This document shows positions 26,972 to 35,780 of a stretch of 64,000 nt of DNA, piece by piece. The DNA is from CAVUPF01 sp963743285 (GTDB lineage Bacteria; Actinomycetota; Thermoleophilia; Solirubrobacterales; 70-9), in contig CAVUPF010000005.1 in NCBI GenBank assembly GCA_963743285.1, positions 124,001 to 188,000 of the forward strand, written 5' to 3'. The notes below the pieces were generated by a model, which was not told the origin of the DNA, did no database searches, and was given only the letters and a program-made list of their open reading frames with translations. Within the stretch, counting starts at the first letter, position 1. Every line of letters begins with the position of its first letter. Position numbers and translations under genes: made by a program.

Positions 26972-27043
26972 GGCGGCCATAGTTCAACGGTAGAACTTCG
27001 CGTTGTGGTCGCGACAATGAGGGTTCGATTCCCTCTGGTCGCC
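26972..27043 (+). tRNA. tRNA-His (anticodon GTG)
   Basis: Cloverleaf: acceptor GCGGCCA with TGGTCGC, D stem GTTC/GAAC, anticodon stem TCGCG/CGCGA with loop TTGTGGT (anticodon GTG), T stem GAGGG/CCCTC. The extra G at -1 (26972) pairs with discriminator C73 (27043), the hallmark recognised by histidyl-tRNA synthetase. CCA is not encoded; TTTT follows directly. Confidence 0.95.
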
Positions 27044-27150
27044 TTTTGCTTTCCCGCTGCGCGGTTCTAAAGCGGTGGCCGCACCGACGAGCAGTCGCTT
27101 CGGCAATGGCCGAGGTCCTTGAAATAACCGAATAGGAGAGAACGCGACCG

Positions 27151-28527
27151 ATGACCAACTCACTAAGTGCGCACGACGCCGCGATGCTCTACGGAAATCG
27201 CTTCCTCACCGAGGACGCGCCCGACGGCGAGTTCCCGTCGTGTGGCATGTCGGCCCTCGACGCGATGCGCCTGCTCGACGAGGACCTCGCGATGGAGGGC
27301 GACCCGCAGCGCAACCTGGCGACCTTCGTGACGACCTGGATGGAGCCCGAGGCGGACCGGATCATCGCCGAGAACCTCTATCGGAACTTCATCGACCACG
27401 CCGAGTACCCGATCTCGGCGGAGATCGAGCAGCGCTGCATCCGAATGCTCGCCGATCTTTACCATGCCCCCGGCGAGACCACCGGCGCCCGCACGCAGGG
27501 CTCCTCGGAGGCGATCATGCTCGGCGCCCTATCGCTGAAGTGGAAATGGCGCAAGCGCCGCGAGGCCGAATCGAAGCCGACCGACAAGCCGAACCTGATC
27601 TTTGGCGGCGACGTCCACGTCGTCTGGGAGAAGTTCTGCCGCTACTTCGACGTCGAACCGCGAATCGTCCCGTTGCAGGAGAACAAGTACGTGATCGGGC
27701 CGGAGGACGTGCAGCCGCATCTGGACGAGAACACGATCGGGGTCGCGGCCGTGCTCGGCACGACCTTTACCGGTCACGCTGACGACATCGTTGGGATCAA
27801 CAAGCTCCTGGTTGACCTCAAGGTAGAAAAGGGACTCGACGTCCCGCTGCACGTCGACGCGGCGAGCGGCGGCTTCGTCTGGCCCTTCCTCTACCCGGAG
27901 TCCGAGTGGGACTTCCGCCTCGAGCAGGTGCGCTCGATCAACGTCTCCGGGCACAAGTTCGGACTCGTCTACCCAGGCATCGGCTGGCTCGTCTTCCGCG
28001 AAACCGCAGACCTTGCCGAGGACCTCGTCTTCTATGAGAACTACCTTGGGAAAACAGACGCGACATTCACTCTCAACTTCTCCACCGGAGCCTCGATGGT
28101 CCTTGCCCAGTACTACAACTTCGTCCGCTACGGACGTGAGGGCTACGCCTACATCATGGAAGCGATGCAGCAGAACGCCCGGGCCTTGGCCGCCAACCTC
28201 AAGACCGGCGGCGACTTCGAGTTGATCGGCGACGGGGAGGAGCAGTTGCCGCTCGTCGCCTTCAAGCTCGCCGGCGAGGTGAACTACGACGAGTTCGACG
28301 TCTCCTGGCAGCTCTCCGCCGAGCGCGGCTGGATGGTTCCCGCCTACACCCTGCCCCCCAACGCACAGGACGTAAAGATCATGAGGGCACTGGTCAAGCA
28401 GACGCTGAGCCGCGGTCAGATCGACCGGCTCTCCACGGACATCGCTCAGGCCTGTGCGACGCTCGAGAAGAAGGGCGGCGCTCACCACTCCGAGCGCAAG
28501 CGGGTAAAGACCGGCACCGGGTACTGA
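27151..28527 (+). CDS. gadB: Glutamate decarboxylase
   Basis: 458 residues. PLP-dependent conversion of glutamate to GABA plus CO2, consuming a proton. The PLP lysine lies in NVSGHKFGLVYPG at about residue 269. Other family marks are ARTQGSSEAIMLG, LHVDAASGGFVWPF and the N-terminal LDEDLAMEGDPQRNLATFVTTWMEP. The length and the His/Lys/Arg/Thr-containing C-terminus match the bacterial acid-resistance enzymes. No GABA antiporter gene is adjacent, so a role in acid stress versus GABA metabolism is open. The start has GGAGAG upstream. Confidence 0.93.
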   Translation: MTNSLSAHDAAMLYGNRFLTEDAPDGEFPSCGMSALDAMRLLDEDLAMEGDPQRNLATFVTTWMEPEADRIIAENLYRNFIDHAEYPISAEIEQRCIRMLADLYHAPGETTGARTQGSSEAIMLGALSLKWKWRKRREAESKPTDKPNLIFGGDVHVVWEKFCRYFDVEPRIVPLQENKYVIGPEDVQPHLDENTIGVAAVLGTTFTGHADDIVGINKLLVDLKVEKGLDVPLHVDAASGGFVWPFLYPESEWDFRLEQVRSINVSGHKFGLVYPGIGWLVFRETADLAEDLVFYENYLGKTDATFTLNFSTGASMVLAQYYNFVRYGREGYAYIMEAMQQNARALAANLKTGGDFELIGDGEEQLPLVAFKLAGEVNYDEFDVSWQLSAERGWMVPAYTLPPNAQDVKIMRALVKQTLSRGQIDRLSTDIAQACATLEKKGGAHHSERKRVKTGTGY

Positions 28528-28587
28528 TCCGAAGCGCGCGGCCCCCGGCCCGCCGCGAGGTCGGTCAGCGCATGACAAGGCGAACTT

Positions 28588-29256
28588 ATGTTGGGATTAC
28601 TGATTGTCGTGGTCTCGATCGCCGTCGGCGATTCGCTGAACCCCTCGACCGTGGCGCCAGCCCTATACCTGGCGACGGCCGAGCGTCCTCGCCGCCAGGT
28701 CGGTGGCTTCATCGTCGGGGTATTCGCTGTCAACCTGCTCGCCGGGCTATTGATCATGCTCGGACCCGGGCAGCTGCTGCTGTCGCTCATCCCTCGACCC
28801 AGCGCCGCGACCAAGCACATCATCGAGCTCCTCGTCGGCGCGATAATCCTGGCCCTCGCGGCCGGTCTCTGGTCAAGGCGGAGGTCCTTCGCTCGCAGCA
28901 AGCTGCCGACCGTCGAGACCAAGGGAGGGTCGAGCCTGGCGCTTGGAGCGGGGATCGGGGCCATCGAGTTGCCAACTGCGCTGCCGTACTTTGCCGCGAT
29001 CGCCGCGATCACCGAGTCCGGCTTCAGCGTCTCGTTCCGGATTGCGATGCTGGCGCTCTACAACGTCGTCTTCGTCCTGCCCCTTGTTGCGATCCTGCTT
29101 GCGGTCGAGCTGCTGGGTAGGGATGCCAGGAGGGTCCTGGGGCAGGCCAATCGGTGGCTGCAGGCGCACTGGCCTGCGCTACTTGCTGGGCTTGGGCTGA
29201 TCGTCGGCATGGTCATCCTGGCGCTGGGCGCGATCGGGTACTCACACTCGGTGTAG
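28588..29256 (+). CDS. GAP-family (Sap-like) membrane protein
   Basis: 222 residues with six hydrophobic segments arranged as two groups of three around a basic loop (WSRRRSFARSK). The opening GDSLNPSTVAPALYLATAERPRRQ and the second-half GAIELPTALPYFAAIAAITES fit the LysE-related GAP/Sap family described near mycobacterial glycopeptidolipid genes, probably small-molecule exporters. It lies 60 bases after gadB on the same strand and could share its transcript. The substrate is unknown. Confidence 0.7.
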   Translation: MLGLLIVVVSIAVGDSLNPSTVAPALYLATAERPRRQVGGFIVGVFAVNLLAGLLIMLGPGQLLLSLIPRPSAATKHIIELLVGAIILALAAGLWSRRRSFARSKLPTVETKGGSSLALGAGIGAIELPTALPYFAAIAAITESGFSVSFRIAMLALYNVVFVLPLVAILLAVELLGRDARRVLGQANRWLQAHWPALLAGLGLIVGMVILALGAIGYSHSV

Positions 29257-29453
29257 TCGGCTCGGCAGCGTGACGCTTCAGCCGGGCTTCGGTGGCGCTT
29301 CCGTTCAGTCTGGCGGGCGTCGCTGGGCCCGAGTGACCCAGCCACGTCTTCTTTGCTTCCCTCGACCCGAACATCGAGACGGCATATAGTCCGCGCCAAC
29401 TGGGGTCGGCTTGCCGGCCCGCGAGAGCGAGAGACCTTCAAGAGTGTCTACGA

Positions 29454-29479
29454 CAGACCGGCCCAGGTGGGCCGGTCTG
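29454..29479. terminator. Strong palindrome, probable terminator
   Basis: Twelve-base perfect arms (29454-29465 and 29468-29479, core AGACCGGCCCA) around a GG centre. It lies 20 bases past the stop of the minus-strand DUF378 gene and between convergent genes. No T-run follows on either strand, so it would be a hairpin-only terminator, common in high-GC actinobacteria; a protein-binding site is the alternative. Confidence 0.45.
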
Positions 29480-29498
29480 CGTCGCAATATTGCTTTGC

Positions 29499-29732
29499 TC
29501 AGGTACCGCGCGGATGTGGCACGTGGTCGCTGAGGTGCATGTTCTCCAGCACCTTGGGGACATAAAGGAGACCGCAGACCCCGACGACCGTGTAGGCGAC
29601 GTCGGTCAGCGTGCCGCTGCCGAACACATCCGAGAGCACGTTCGTGTTGAACAACCCGACCATGCCCCAGTTGAGGGCGCCGAGCACGATTATGAGGAGT
29701 GCGATCGGCTCGAACCGCTTGAGCATCTCCAT
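29499..29732 (-). CDS. DUF378 small membrane protein
   Basis: 77 residues from the ATG at 29732, five bases after AGGAGG; the next ATG at 29726 is also possible. The sequence LLIIVLGALNWGMVGLF is the family hallmark, followed by a short loop and a second helix (VAYTVVGVCGLLYV). Members are two-helix membrane proteins of unknown function. The gene is monocistronic, with a palindrome just downstream. Confidence 0.8.
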   Translation of the reverse strand: MEMLKRFEPIALLIIVLGALNWGMVGLFNTNVLSDVFGSGTLTDVAYTVVGVCGLLYVPKVLENMHLSDHVPHPRGT

Positions 29733-29897
29733 CTCTTCCTCCTTGGAGATAGTGCGGATAGTTACGATCAATAAACACCCGAGTGCAGCATTGGTTACCC
29801 TCAGGCTCGGTCGGGTACCGCGGCATCCTCCGTCGGAGCGTTCTGGGAAGTCGCTTTGCTGGCAGGGGTTGCGGCATGCCGGGTCGAAGAGGGGCGC

Positions 29898-30629
29898 ATG
29901 GACCGCAAGCTCGATGTCGGCACTACTCTCAGCGAGGTCTTCTCAACCTATGGCGCTCAGGCAGGCGTGTTGTTGCCGGTCGCGTTCTGGCTCTTCTTGG
30001 TCGCGGCCATCGTCAACGGGCTGACATCCACGAACCTGGCGCTGTTCCCGATCGCGCTCGCGGTCAGCGTGATCGCCGCGACGCTCTATCAGGGCATGGT
30101 CGTCGGGTTGGTGCGAGACGTCCAGGACGGCCGTCGCGACTCCTCGACCGGAGAGCTTTTGCGCTCGGTGGCTCCGGTGGTCCTGCCGCTGATCGGAGCC
30201 AGCCTGCTCTCCGGCCTGGGCGTCGGCCTCGGCTTTGTGCTGTTCGTTGCGCCGGGCCTGATCCTGTTGACGATCTGGGCTGTCATCGCACCGGTGATCG
30301 TGGTCGAGCGCTCCGGTGCCATCCAAGCTTTCGGACGCTCGCGCGCACTTGTTCGCGGCAACGGGTGGCCGGTCTTCGGCGCGATCTTCGTGGCATTCCT
30401 GATCACCTTCGTCGCCGGGCTCGTGCTCAATGCGATCGGGGCGGCCGTCGCCAACGGCACGATCGTGCGGATTGTCTTCAGTGCGATCGCGGCGACGCTG
30501 ACCGCGCCGATCGGGGCGCTCCTCGCAGCGGTGCTCTACTTTCGCCTGAGTGAGATCGAGGTCGCCGCGGGCTCCGTCGCCGCGGGCAGCGACGACACGC
30601 CGCCACCGCCGGGGCCGGCGGCCGTTTAG
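29898..30629 (+). CDS. Multi-pass membrane protein
   Basis: 243 residues from the ATG at 29898, which has GAGGGG upstream. Six hydrophobic segments lie within residues 20-225. The pattern (VGTTLSEVFSTYGAQAGVLLPVA, then APGLILLTIWAVIAPVIVVE and GRSRALVRGNGWPVFG) resembles the membrane domain found in YciC-like and glycerophosphodiester-phosphodiesterase-linked proteins. The APG..VIVVE..AFGRSRALV part is the most conserved-looking. Function is unknown. The tail is Pro-rich. Confidence 0.65.
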   Translation: MDRKLDVGTTLSEVFSTYGAQAGVLLPVAFWLFLVAAIVNGLTSTNLALFPIALAVSVIAATLYQGMVVGLVRDVQDGRRDSSTGELLRSVAPVVLPLIGASLLSGLGVGLGFVLFVAPGLILLTIWAVIAPVIVVERSGAIQAFGRSRALVRGNGWPVFGAIFVAFLITFVAGLVLNAIGAAVANGTIVRIVFSAIAATLTAPIGALLAAVLYFRLSEIEVAAGSVAAGSDDTPPPPGPAAV

Positions 30630-30690
30630 CCGTCACCTCGATCAGCTCGACACGGTAGCCGCCGGGCGCCGGATGACGTAACTGGGCCGG

Positions 30691-31212
30691 CTACGCGATG
30701 ACCTCTGAATCGCGCGCGGTGAGCTGGACAATTGGGATCGTCCGGTTCGCCTTCGCCGCTTCTCGACGGTAGGCTGCGTAGGGCGCGAAGACGCGGTCGG
30801 CGAGCCCCCAGAGCCTGTGGCACTCCGCCTCCTCGCTTACCACCTTCGCGTGCATGGGGATCCCACCGAGGGTGGCCTCGGGGTGGGATTGAAGGTTGTG
30901 AAACCACGCCGGGTGTTTTGGGTAGCCGAGCTTTGAGGCAACGATCGTGACCCGGTCCCCGTCGTGGAAGTAGATCACCACATTACGTCGCACCGCGCCG
31001 CTCTTTGCGCCCCGGGTTTCGAGCAGGGCGGTGGGCATGACGAGACCCATCCCGACCCGGCCCCGAGTTGCTCGCATCAGGTACGGATCGAGCTTCCAAA
31101 CGACCTTGACCGACATGAACCTGCCCAGACGGGTGTTGGCGAGGGCGGCATAGGCGCGGTTGAAAAGGCTGCGGGGCCGATTGGGGTCAACGTACTTGAG
31201 CTGAGTCGACAT
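30691..31212 (-). CDS. Nitroreductase/deazaflavin (F420)-dependent oxidoreductase family
   Basis: 173 residues. The split beta-barrel pattern is seen: LLETRGAKSGAVRRNVVIYF, DRVTIVASKLGYPKHPAWFHNLQSHPEATL, and a C-terminal FAPYAAYRREA. These match the DDN/Rv3547-like family of F420H2-dependent quinone or nitro reductases. The PKHPAWFHNL stretch is the usual cofactor-binding signature. It implies that the organism makes F420, as expected in this phylum. The native substrate is unknown. Confidence 0.82.
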   Translation of the reverse strand: MSTQLKYVDPNRPRSLFNRAYAALANTRLGRFMSVKVVWKLDPYLMRATRGRVGMGLVMPTALLETRGAKSGAVRRNVVIYFHDGDRVTIVASKLGYPKHPAWFHNLQSHPEATLGGIPMHAKVVSEEAECHRLWGLADRVFAPYAAYRREAAKANRTIPIVQLTARDSEVIA

Positions 31213-31243
31213 GGCGGTTTAGGTGCGGGCGCGGCGCCCACAG

Positions 31244-31630
31244 TCAGGTCGGGCTGATCTCGATTAGCTCACAACGGTACCCATCGGGATCGCGGACGAA
31301 GCAGATGCGGGAGCCCGCGGCGCGTCCACCGGGTCGGTAGGGCGGTTTCTCGGGATCGATGCCGGCGTCGGCGAGGCGCTTGAGGGTGGCCTCGAGATCC
31401 TCAACGCCGATCGCGATGTGGTTGTAGCCGGTACCCAGCTCATAGGAGTCGACGCCGTGGTTGTAGGTCAACTCGAGGCGGGGGTCCTCGCCGGGCATGC
31501 CCATGAAGACGTTGATCGCCTCCTCCCCGATCGGCATCCGGCCGACCTCCTCGAAGCCCAACTTCTCATAGAAGGCAACCGAGCGGTCGATCTCCCCGAT
31601 CCGGTAGCAGGTGTGCAGGTAGGTGGCCAT
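31244..31630 (-). CDS. gloA: Glyoxalase I-type VOC protein
   Basis: 128 residues from the ATG at 31630. Metal ligands known from E. coli GloA are all in place: His in YLHTCYRI, Glu in RLELTYN, His in GYNHIAIG and Glu in RCELIE. It would isomerise the hemithioacetal of methylglyoxal with a thiol. Because actinobacteria generally lack glutathione, the thiol partner may differ (for example mycothiol). Length matches the family. It is separated from the F420-type gene by 31 bases on the same strand. Confidence 0.8.
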   Translation of the reverse strand: MATYLHTCYRIGEIDRSVAFYEKLGFEEVGRMPIGEEAINVFMGMPGEDPRLELTYNHGVDSYELGTGYNHIAIGVEDLEATLKRLADAGIDPEKPPYRPGGRAAGSRICFVRDPDGYRCELIEISPT

Positions 31631-31789
31631 CGGTGCCGCCAGGCTATCGCTCGTAGCTGCCAGGAGAGATCGGTTCCGCCACTCGCTCTCACGTTGGTTC
31701 TCCCTGGCCGAGGGATCGTGGCTGGGTCTGGGCGTCGGCGAGATCTGCGGCCAATAGCGGCAAGGGGCACCCAAGGGCCGGAGGAGGCG

Positions 31790-32659
31790 CTACGGCGCCC
31801 TTCTGCTTTGCATGCCGCCGGCCCAATCGGGCTCGTCAACGGCCGCCGGGTCCACCGCATTGGCGGGCTGAGGGTCGGCACCCCGCCTCTGGGTCCTCAC
31901 GAACCACGCGGCGCCGATGATCGTCAATATGCAGGCCACGTAGAAGTTCAGTCGCAAGCCGAAGATGTAGTGGGCGGGGTCGATCCGCAGCGACTCCTCG
32001 AGGATGCGAAAGGCCGAGTAGCCGGTGACGTAGAGGGCGAAGAGGCCCGGCGGCTTGATCCGGCGGCGGTGGCCCAGCCAGACGAGGAAGGCGGCGAGGC
32101 AGAGGTTCCAGATCAGCTCGTAGAGGAAGGTGGGCTGGAAGGTGGCGAAGGCCGCATAGCCGGCCGGGCGGTGGGCGGGTGAGATCTGAAGCGCCCAGGG
32201 CAGGTTCGTCGGACCCCCGAAGAGCTCCTGGTTGAAGTAGTTGCCGATCCTGCCTATCGCTTGGCCGACCAGGAGCGCCGGGGCGGCCGCGTCCATGAAG
32301 GGGGCGGCCGCGACGCCGGCTCGGCGCAGTCGCCACACCCCGACCGCGGCGCCGAGGGCGATGCCGCCCCAGATTCCCATCCCGCCGTCCCAGACTGCGA
32401 ACGGCCCCCACCAATGCGGGGGAACCAGGTTCGAGCTGGTCAGGTCGAAGTAGAGCCGCCCTCCGACCAGTCCCGCGGGGAAGGCCCACATCGCGACGTC
32501 GTAGACCGTCTCGCGCGAGCCGCCGGCCGCCTCCCAGCGGCGGACCGTTATGAAGACCGCCAGGGCCAGTGCGATCACGTACATCAGCCCGTAGGCGTGG
32601 ACTTCGAAGGGGCCGAGCTGAAAGCCGCTGGAGGAAGGGCTGGGTATCGAGGCGAGCAT
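31790..32659 (-). CDS. lgt: Prolipoprotein diacylglyceryl transferase
   Basis: 289 residues, about seven transmembrane segments. The Lgt signature GQAIGRIGNYFNQELFG near residue 130 contains the invariant Arg and Asn that bind phosphatidylglycerol. Other marks are HAYGLMYVIA at the N-terminus, GGRLYFDL and RPTFLYE-like QPTFLYELIWN. It attaches diacylglycerol to the lipobox cysteine of lipoproteins such as that at 21259. The C-terminus carries a short charged extension. Confidence 0.93.
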   Translation of the reverse strand: MLASIPSPSSSGFQLGPFEVHAYGLMYVIALALAVFITVRRWEAAGGSRETVYDVAMWAFPAGLVGGRLYFDLTSSNLVPPHWWGPFAVWDGGMGIWGGIALGAAVGVWRLRRAGVAAAPFMDAAAPALLVGQAIGRIGNYFNQELFGGPTNLPWALQISPAHRPAGYAAFATFQPTFLYELIWNLCLAAFLVWLGHRRRIKPPGLFALYVTGYSAFRILEESLRIDPAHYIFGLRLNFYVACILTIIGAAWFVRTQRRGADPQPANAVDPAAVDEPDWAGGMQSRRAP

Positions 32660-32685
32660 GGGCTGGATTGTCCCCGACCGCGGCC

Positions 32686-33627
32686 TCAGCCCGGCGAGCT
32701 GAGGTCGGCGGCGAGGCCGCTGACACCCTGGCCGCCCTCGATCTCATAGCGGTTCAGTTCGTAGGGGCGGCTGCGGCTCGCGTAGCCGGCGTTCTCGGTG
32801 ACGGCGCCGGTGTAGCCGGCTGCGCGCACCGCGGCGATCGTCGCGCTGTCATAGAGGCTCGACGGGTAGCAGAAGTTGTTCGAGGGCACGTGGTAGGTGC
32901 GCTGCAGGAAGCGGCGCGAGCCGGCCACCTGGTAGGTGAGTTCGGCGCCGCTCATCATGGTCAGGTCGGGGTGGGTCGCGGAGTGGGAGTCGACCTCCCA
33001 GCCCTTGGCGATGATCGGCTTGATGTAGGGAGGAGTGAGGTGTTCCACGGTGATCTCGAAGAGGACGGCAGGCCAGCCGTAGCGGTCCAGCACCGAGGGA
33101 GCGAAGCGGACCTGGGCAGGGTAGCCGTTGTCGAAGGTGATTACGATCGGCTTGGGGGGCAGCGTCCCGTTGCCATACCAGGCGCGCTCGGCCTCATCGA
33201 GGGTGACGCCCTGATAGCCGTTTCGCGCCAGCCAGGCCATCTCTTCGCGGAATTCGCGCGGGGAGACGTAGAGACCGGGATAGGCCTCGCTGGGCGGCGG
33301 CGTGCCGATCGCGTGGTAGACGAGGATCGGGACCGGTCCGCGGTGGGGCTTCCAGCCGGGCTGCGGACGGGCGTTGCGGACCAGCTCGGAGTCGGGGCGG
33401 GGGGCTTGCGGGCCGTGCGAAGCGGCGCTCCTCGACCTCCCGGTGCCGCGGACCGCTCCCGAGTCGCCGCCACTCCGCTCGAGGACCTTCAGCGCCGCGA
33501 GTGCCACCACCGCGACCAGCGCCAGGACGGCGATCAGGCGCCGCCGCCGCGCGGTTCGCAGCCGCAGTGTCTCCGCGCGCCTTTCCTGAAGTCGATCGGG
33601 GGAGTGCTCGTTGATGGCGCCGCGCAG
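32686..33627 (-). CDS. Membrane-anchored polysaccharide deacetylase (NodB-type)
   Basis: About 313 residues; no ATG or GTG start fits, so a CTG at 33627 is tentatively used. A basic stretch and one hydrophobic helix (RRRRLIAVLALVAVVALAAL) anchor it outside the membrane. The NodB core starts at PVPILVYHAIG. The usual TFDDG is here TFDNGY: the catalytic-base Asp is kept but the metal-binding Asp is Asn. The H-x3-H pair in SHSATHPD is kept, as is the RRFLQ/SSLYDS region. Metal affinity may be altered. The substrate is probably a cell-wall or surface glycan. Confidence 0.75.
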   Translation of the reverse strand: MRGAINEHSPDRLQERRAETLRLRTARRRRLIAVLALVAVVALAALKVLERSGGDSGAVRGTGRSRSAASHGPQAPRPDSELVRNARPQPGWKPHRGPVPILVYHAIGTPPPSEAYPGLYVSPREFREEMAWLARNGYQGVTLDEAERAWYGNGTLPPKPIVITFDNGYPAQVRFAPSVLDRYGWPAVLFEITVEHLTPPYIKPIIAKGWEVDSHSATHPDLTMMSGAELTYQVAGSRRFLQRTYHVPSNNFCYPSSLYDSATIAAVRAAGYTGAVTENAGYASRSRPYELNRYEIEGGQGVSGLAADLSSPG

Positions 33628-33699
33628 CCTAATTCGTAGCCAAGCGTTTAAGAGCTTTCTAAGGCGGGGTTTTCCCTTGCTTAGGGAATCAAGCCGAGT

Positions 33700-34128
33700 A
33701 TGGGAACGATGGATGACATCAACCGCCTCGAGGCCAAGGGCCTTGCCCGCGCCAAGATCCGGTCGAAGCGCCGCCGCGTCCAGATGATCCGTCGCCGCAC
33801 GATTCGCGGCTCGCTGGCGCTGTTCGCGCTCGCTTGGGCGATCGTCTTCGGACAGCTCGTCACGGGCAACGACCCGGCCCTGAGCCGCGCCCACAGCACC
33901 CGCAAGCTACAAGCCTCGAGTTACCGAGGCCGTCCTCCATCGCACCGTCCCGGCGGCGAAAGCGCGCCGCTCGTGGCCGCGGCGCCGCACAGCGAAGAAC
34001 CGGCATCTGGCGAAGAAGCCGCGCCTCCTGAAGAGGCGAAGCCGAGCGAAGAAGCGCCGGTCCGCGAAGCAGTCGCCCAGAGCCCGGCCCCCGCACCAGC
34101 CCCGCCCGTCGTCACCTCGGCGTCGTGA
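33700..34128 (+). CDS. Single-pass membrane protein with Pro/Glu-rich tail
   Basis: 142 residues. A highly basic N-terminus (ARAKIRSKRRRVQMIRRR) precedes one helix (GSLALFALAWAIVFGQLV); the outside part is rich in Glu, Pro and Ala with no fold visible. Its stop overlaps the GTG of the ferric-reductase-like gene, so the two are coupled. In related redox operons this position often holds an FMN-binding protein, but no FMN attachment motif is present here. Function is unknown. Confidence 0.6.
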   Translation: MGTMDDINRLEAKGLARAKIRSKRRRVQMIRRRTIRGSLALFALAWAIVFGQLVTGNDPALSRAHSTRKLQASSYRGRPPSHRPGGESAPLVAAAPHSEEPASGEEAAPPEEAKPSEEAPVREAVAQSPAPAPAPPVVTSAS

Positions 34129-34703
34129 TCGCGGCGAGCGCGACCTCCGTCGGGCCGCATCTCTTCTGGATCACCAGTCGCGCCGCGGGGATCGCGGCCC
34201 TGGTCCTCTCCAGCGCCTCGGTCGGCGCCGGGCTACTGATCAGCGGAAGGGGCAGCCCGCGCAAGGGCCTCGGTGGCGACGCCAAGGCATTGCACGAGGC
34301 GCTCTCGATCGCCACCCTCGCCGCAATCGCGGTCCACGGGAGCGCCCTGCTCGGCGATTACTTCCTCCACCCGAGCGTCTTTGACATCTCGATCCCGTTC
34401 ACGGGCGGGTACCGGCCCGTATGGACGGGCATCGGGATCATCGCCGGCTGGGCGCTGGCGGTGCTCGGCCTCTCCTACTACGCAAGGCGGTGGGTCGGCC
34501 AGTCGCGCTGGCGCTCCGTGCACCGCTTCACGGCCCTGTTCTGGGTCCTGGGCATCGCCCACTCGATCGGCTCGGGCACCGACGCCGAACAGCCCTGGTT
34601 CCTGCTCGTGCTGGTGATCTCAGCGGCGCCCGCCGTAGTCCTGCTGGCGGCCAAGCTGACCCGGGCCGGGGCTGCGGCTCAGCCCTCGACTTCGCGGTCC
34701 TGA
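34125..34703 (+). CDS. Ferric-reductase-like transmembrane protein
   Basis: 192 residues with five to six helices. Histidines likely to bind heme lie in ALHEALSIATLAAIAVHG and in RSVHRFTALFWVLGIAHSIG, spaced as in the heme-binding core of ferric-reductase/MsrQ-type domains. It would pass electrons across the membrane. It is coupled to the preceding single-pass protein and faces the convergent ApbE gene, suggesting a flavin/heme redox module. Confidence 0.78.
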   Translation: MIAASATSVGPHLFWITSRAAGIAALVLSSASVGAGLLISGRGSPRKGLGGDAKALHEALSIATLAAIAVHGSALLGDYFLHPSVFDISIPFTGGYRPVWTGIGIIAGWALAVLGLSYYARRWVGQSRWRSVHRFTALFWVLGIAHSIGSGTDAEQPWFLLVLVISAAPAVVLLAAKLTRAGAAAQPSTSRS

Positions 34704-34814
34704 GACCACGGCCGCTAGGGGTGCCATCGCGCCACCTCCGGCGCCTTTTGACTGGTTGAGTCGACGCTACACGCCGAACCAGCCCGGTCAGCCGGCCCCA
34801 CGGGAATCCCGATC

Positions 34815-35780
34815 TCACCCCCTGGGAAACCGAATCGCTCGGTTGAGCGGTCCGACCGTCTCAACCCTGCCGCCGTCATGGACGAGCAGGCCGCCGCGCT
34901 CGGCGAGGACCGCCCGGCCTCGCTCGGGCCCGGAGAGCAGGGCCGCCTTGGCGAGGGTCTCCGCCTCCGCCGCAGTGCTGCCGAGGGCGGTGGCGCCGAT
35001 GAGCCCACTCCAGGCGGGCTCCCCCGTGGAGGGGTCGAGTAGGTGGTGGGCGTAGCGACCGTCGGCGCGGCGCCAGATCCGCACGTTCAGCGCCGAGGTC
35101 GCAACCGCGCCGGAGCCGAGTCGCAGCACGTAGGCTCGCTCGCCGCTCAGCGGGTGCTCGACGAAGACCTCGTAGGGTTGGAGGAGGGCGTCTGGGCCGC
35201 CGACTCGGATGTCGCCGCCGCAGTCGATCAGGAAACGTGCGTAGCCGCGCAGGCGGGCGACGATCATGTCCGCGGCGAGACCCTTGCCGGCGCCGCCGGT
35301 GTCGAAGCGGGTGCCGGGCGGGCGGGAGATCGTCCCCGCCGCGTCGTCGACCTCGAAGCGGCGCCAGCGGGCCTCAGGGCTTGGCCTCGCCGGCCGGCGA
35401 GGCGGCGCCGCGGCGATGGCCGCGCCGAGCGGCGCGCCCGCCACCCCGGCCCGCGAGGCGAGATAGCCGGCCGCCTCGATCTCCCCGACCAAGGTCGGGT
35501 CGACCAGGCCGCCGCTTCGCTCCGCGGCCGCCAGGCCGGCCTTGACCGCCTCGCGCATCAGCTCGGAGGCGGGAACCCGCTCACGCGGGTCGGCGTTCAG
35601 AGCGCACAGCTCGCTGCGGGGCTCAAAGCGCGACAGCGTCGCCGCGAACTCGGCGACGAACCGCCTCGCCTGCTCGGCCGCCTCCGCCGCGGGGACCATC
35701 CCGGCTCCCGGCTCGCCGATCAGCAGCCGCAGATGGGAGCCCATCGCGTCGAAGCTGATGTCGTGCTCGCCGATGTTCAG
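34815..35780 (-). CDS. apbE: FAD:protein FMN transferase
   Basis: About 321 residues if it starts at a CTG (35780) that overlaps the stop of the small upstream frame. The first ATG (35744) would cut the conserved DISFDAMGSHLRL region in half, so the earlier start is preferred. ApbE marks are F-D-A-M-G-S, FEPRSELCALN, DTGGAGKGLAADMI (FAD/Mg site), IDCGGDIRVGG and a late HHLLDPSTGEPAWSGL. It covalently attaches FMN to Thr/Ser of target proteins using FAD. No target with a GAT-type motif is found nearby. Confidence 0.85.
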   Translation of the reverse strand: MNIGEHDISFDAMGSHLRLLIGEPGAGMVPAAEAAEQARRFVAEFAATLSRFEPRSELCALNADPRERVPASELMREAVKAGLAAAERSGGLVDPTLVGEIEAAGYLASRAGVAGAPLGAAIAAAPPRRPARPSPEARWRRFEVDDAAGTISRPPGTRFDTGGAGKGLAADMIVARLRGYARFLIDCGGDIRVGGPDALLQPYEVFVEHPLSGERAYVLRLGSGAVATSALNVRIWRRADGRYAHHLLDPSTGEPAWSGLIGATALGSTAAEAETLAKAALLSGPERGRAVLAERGGLLVHDGGRVETVGPLNRAIRFPRG

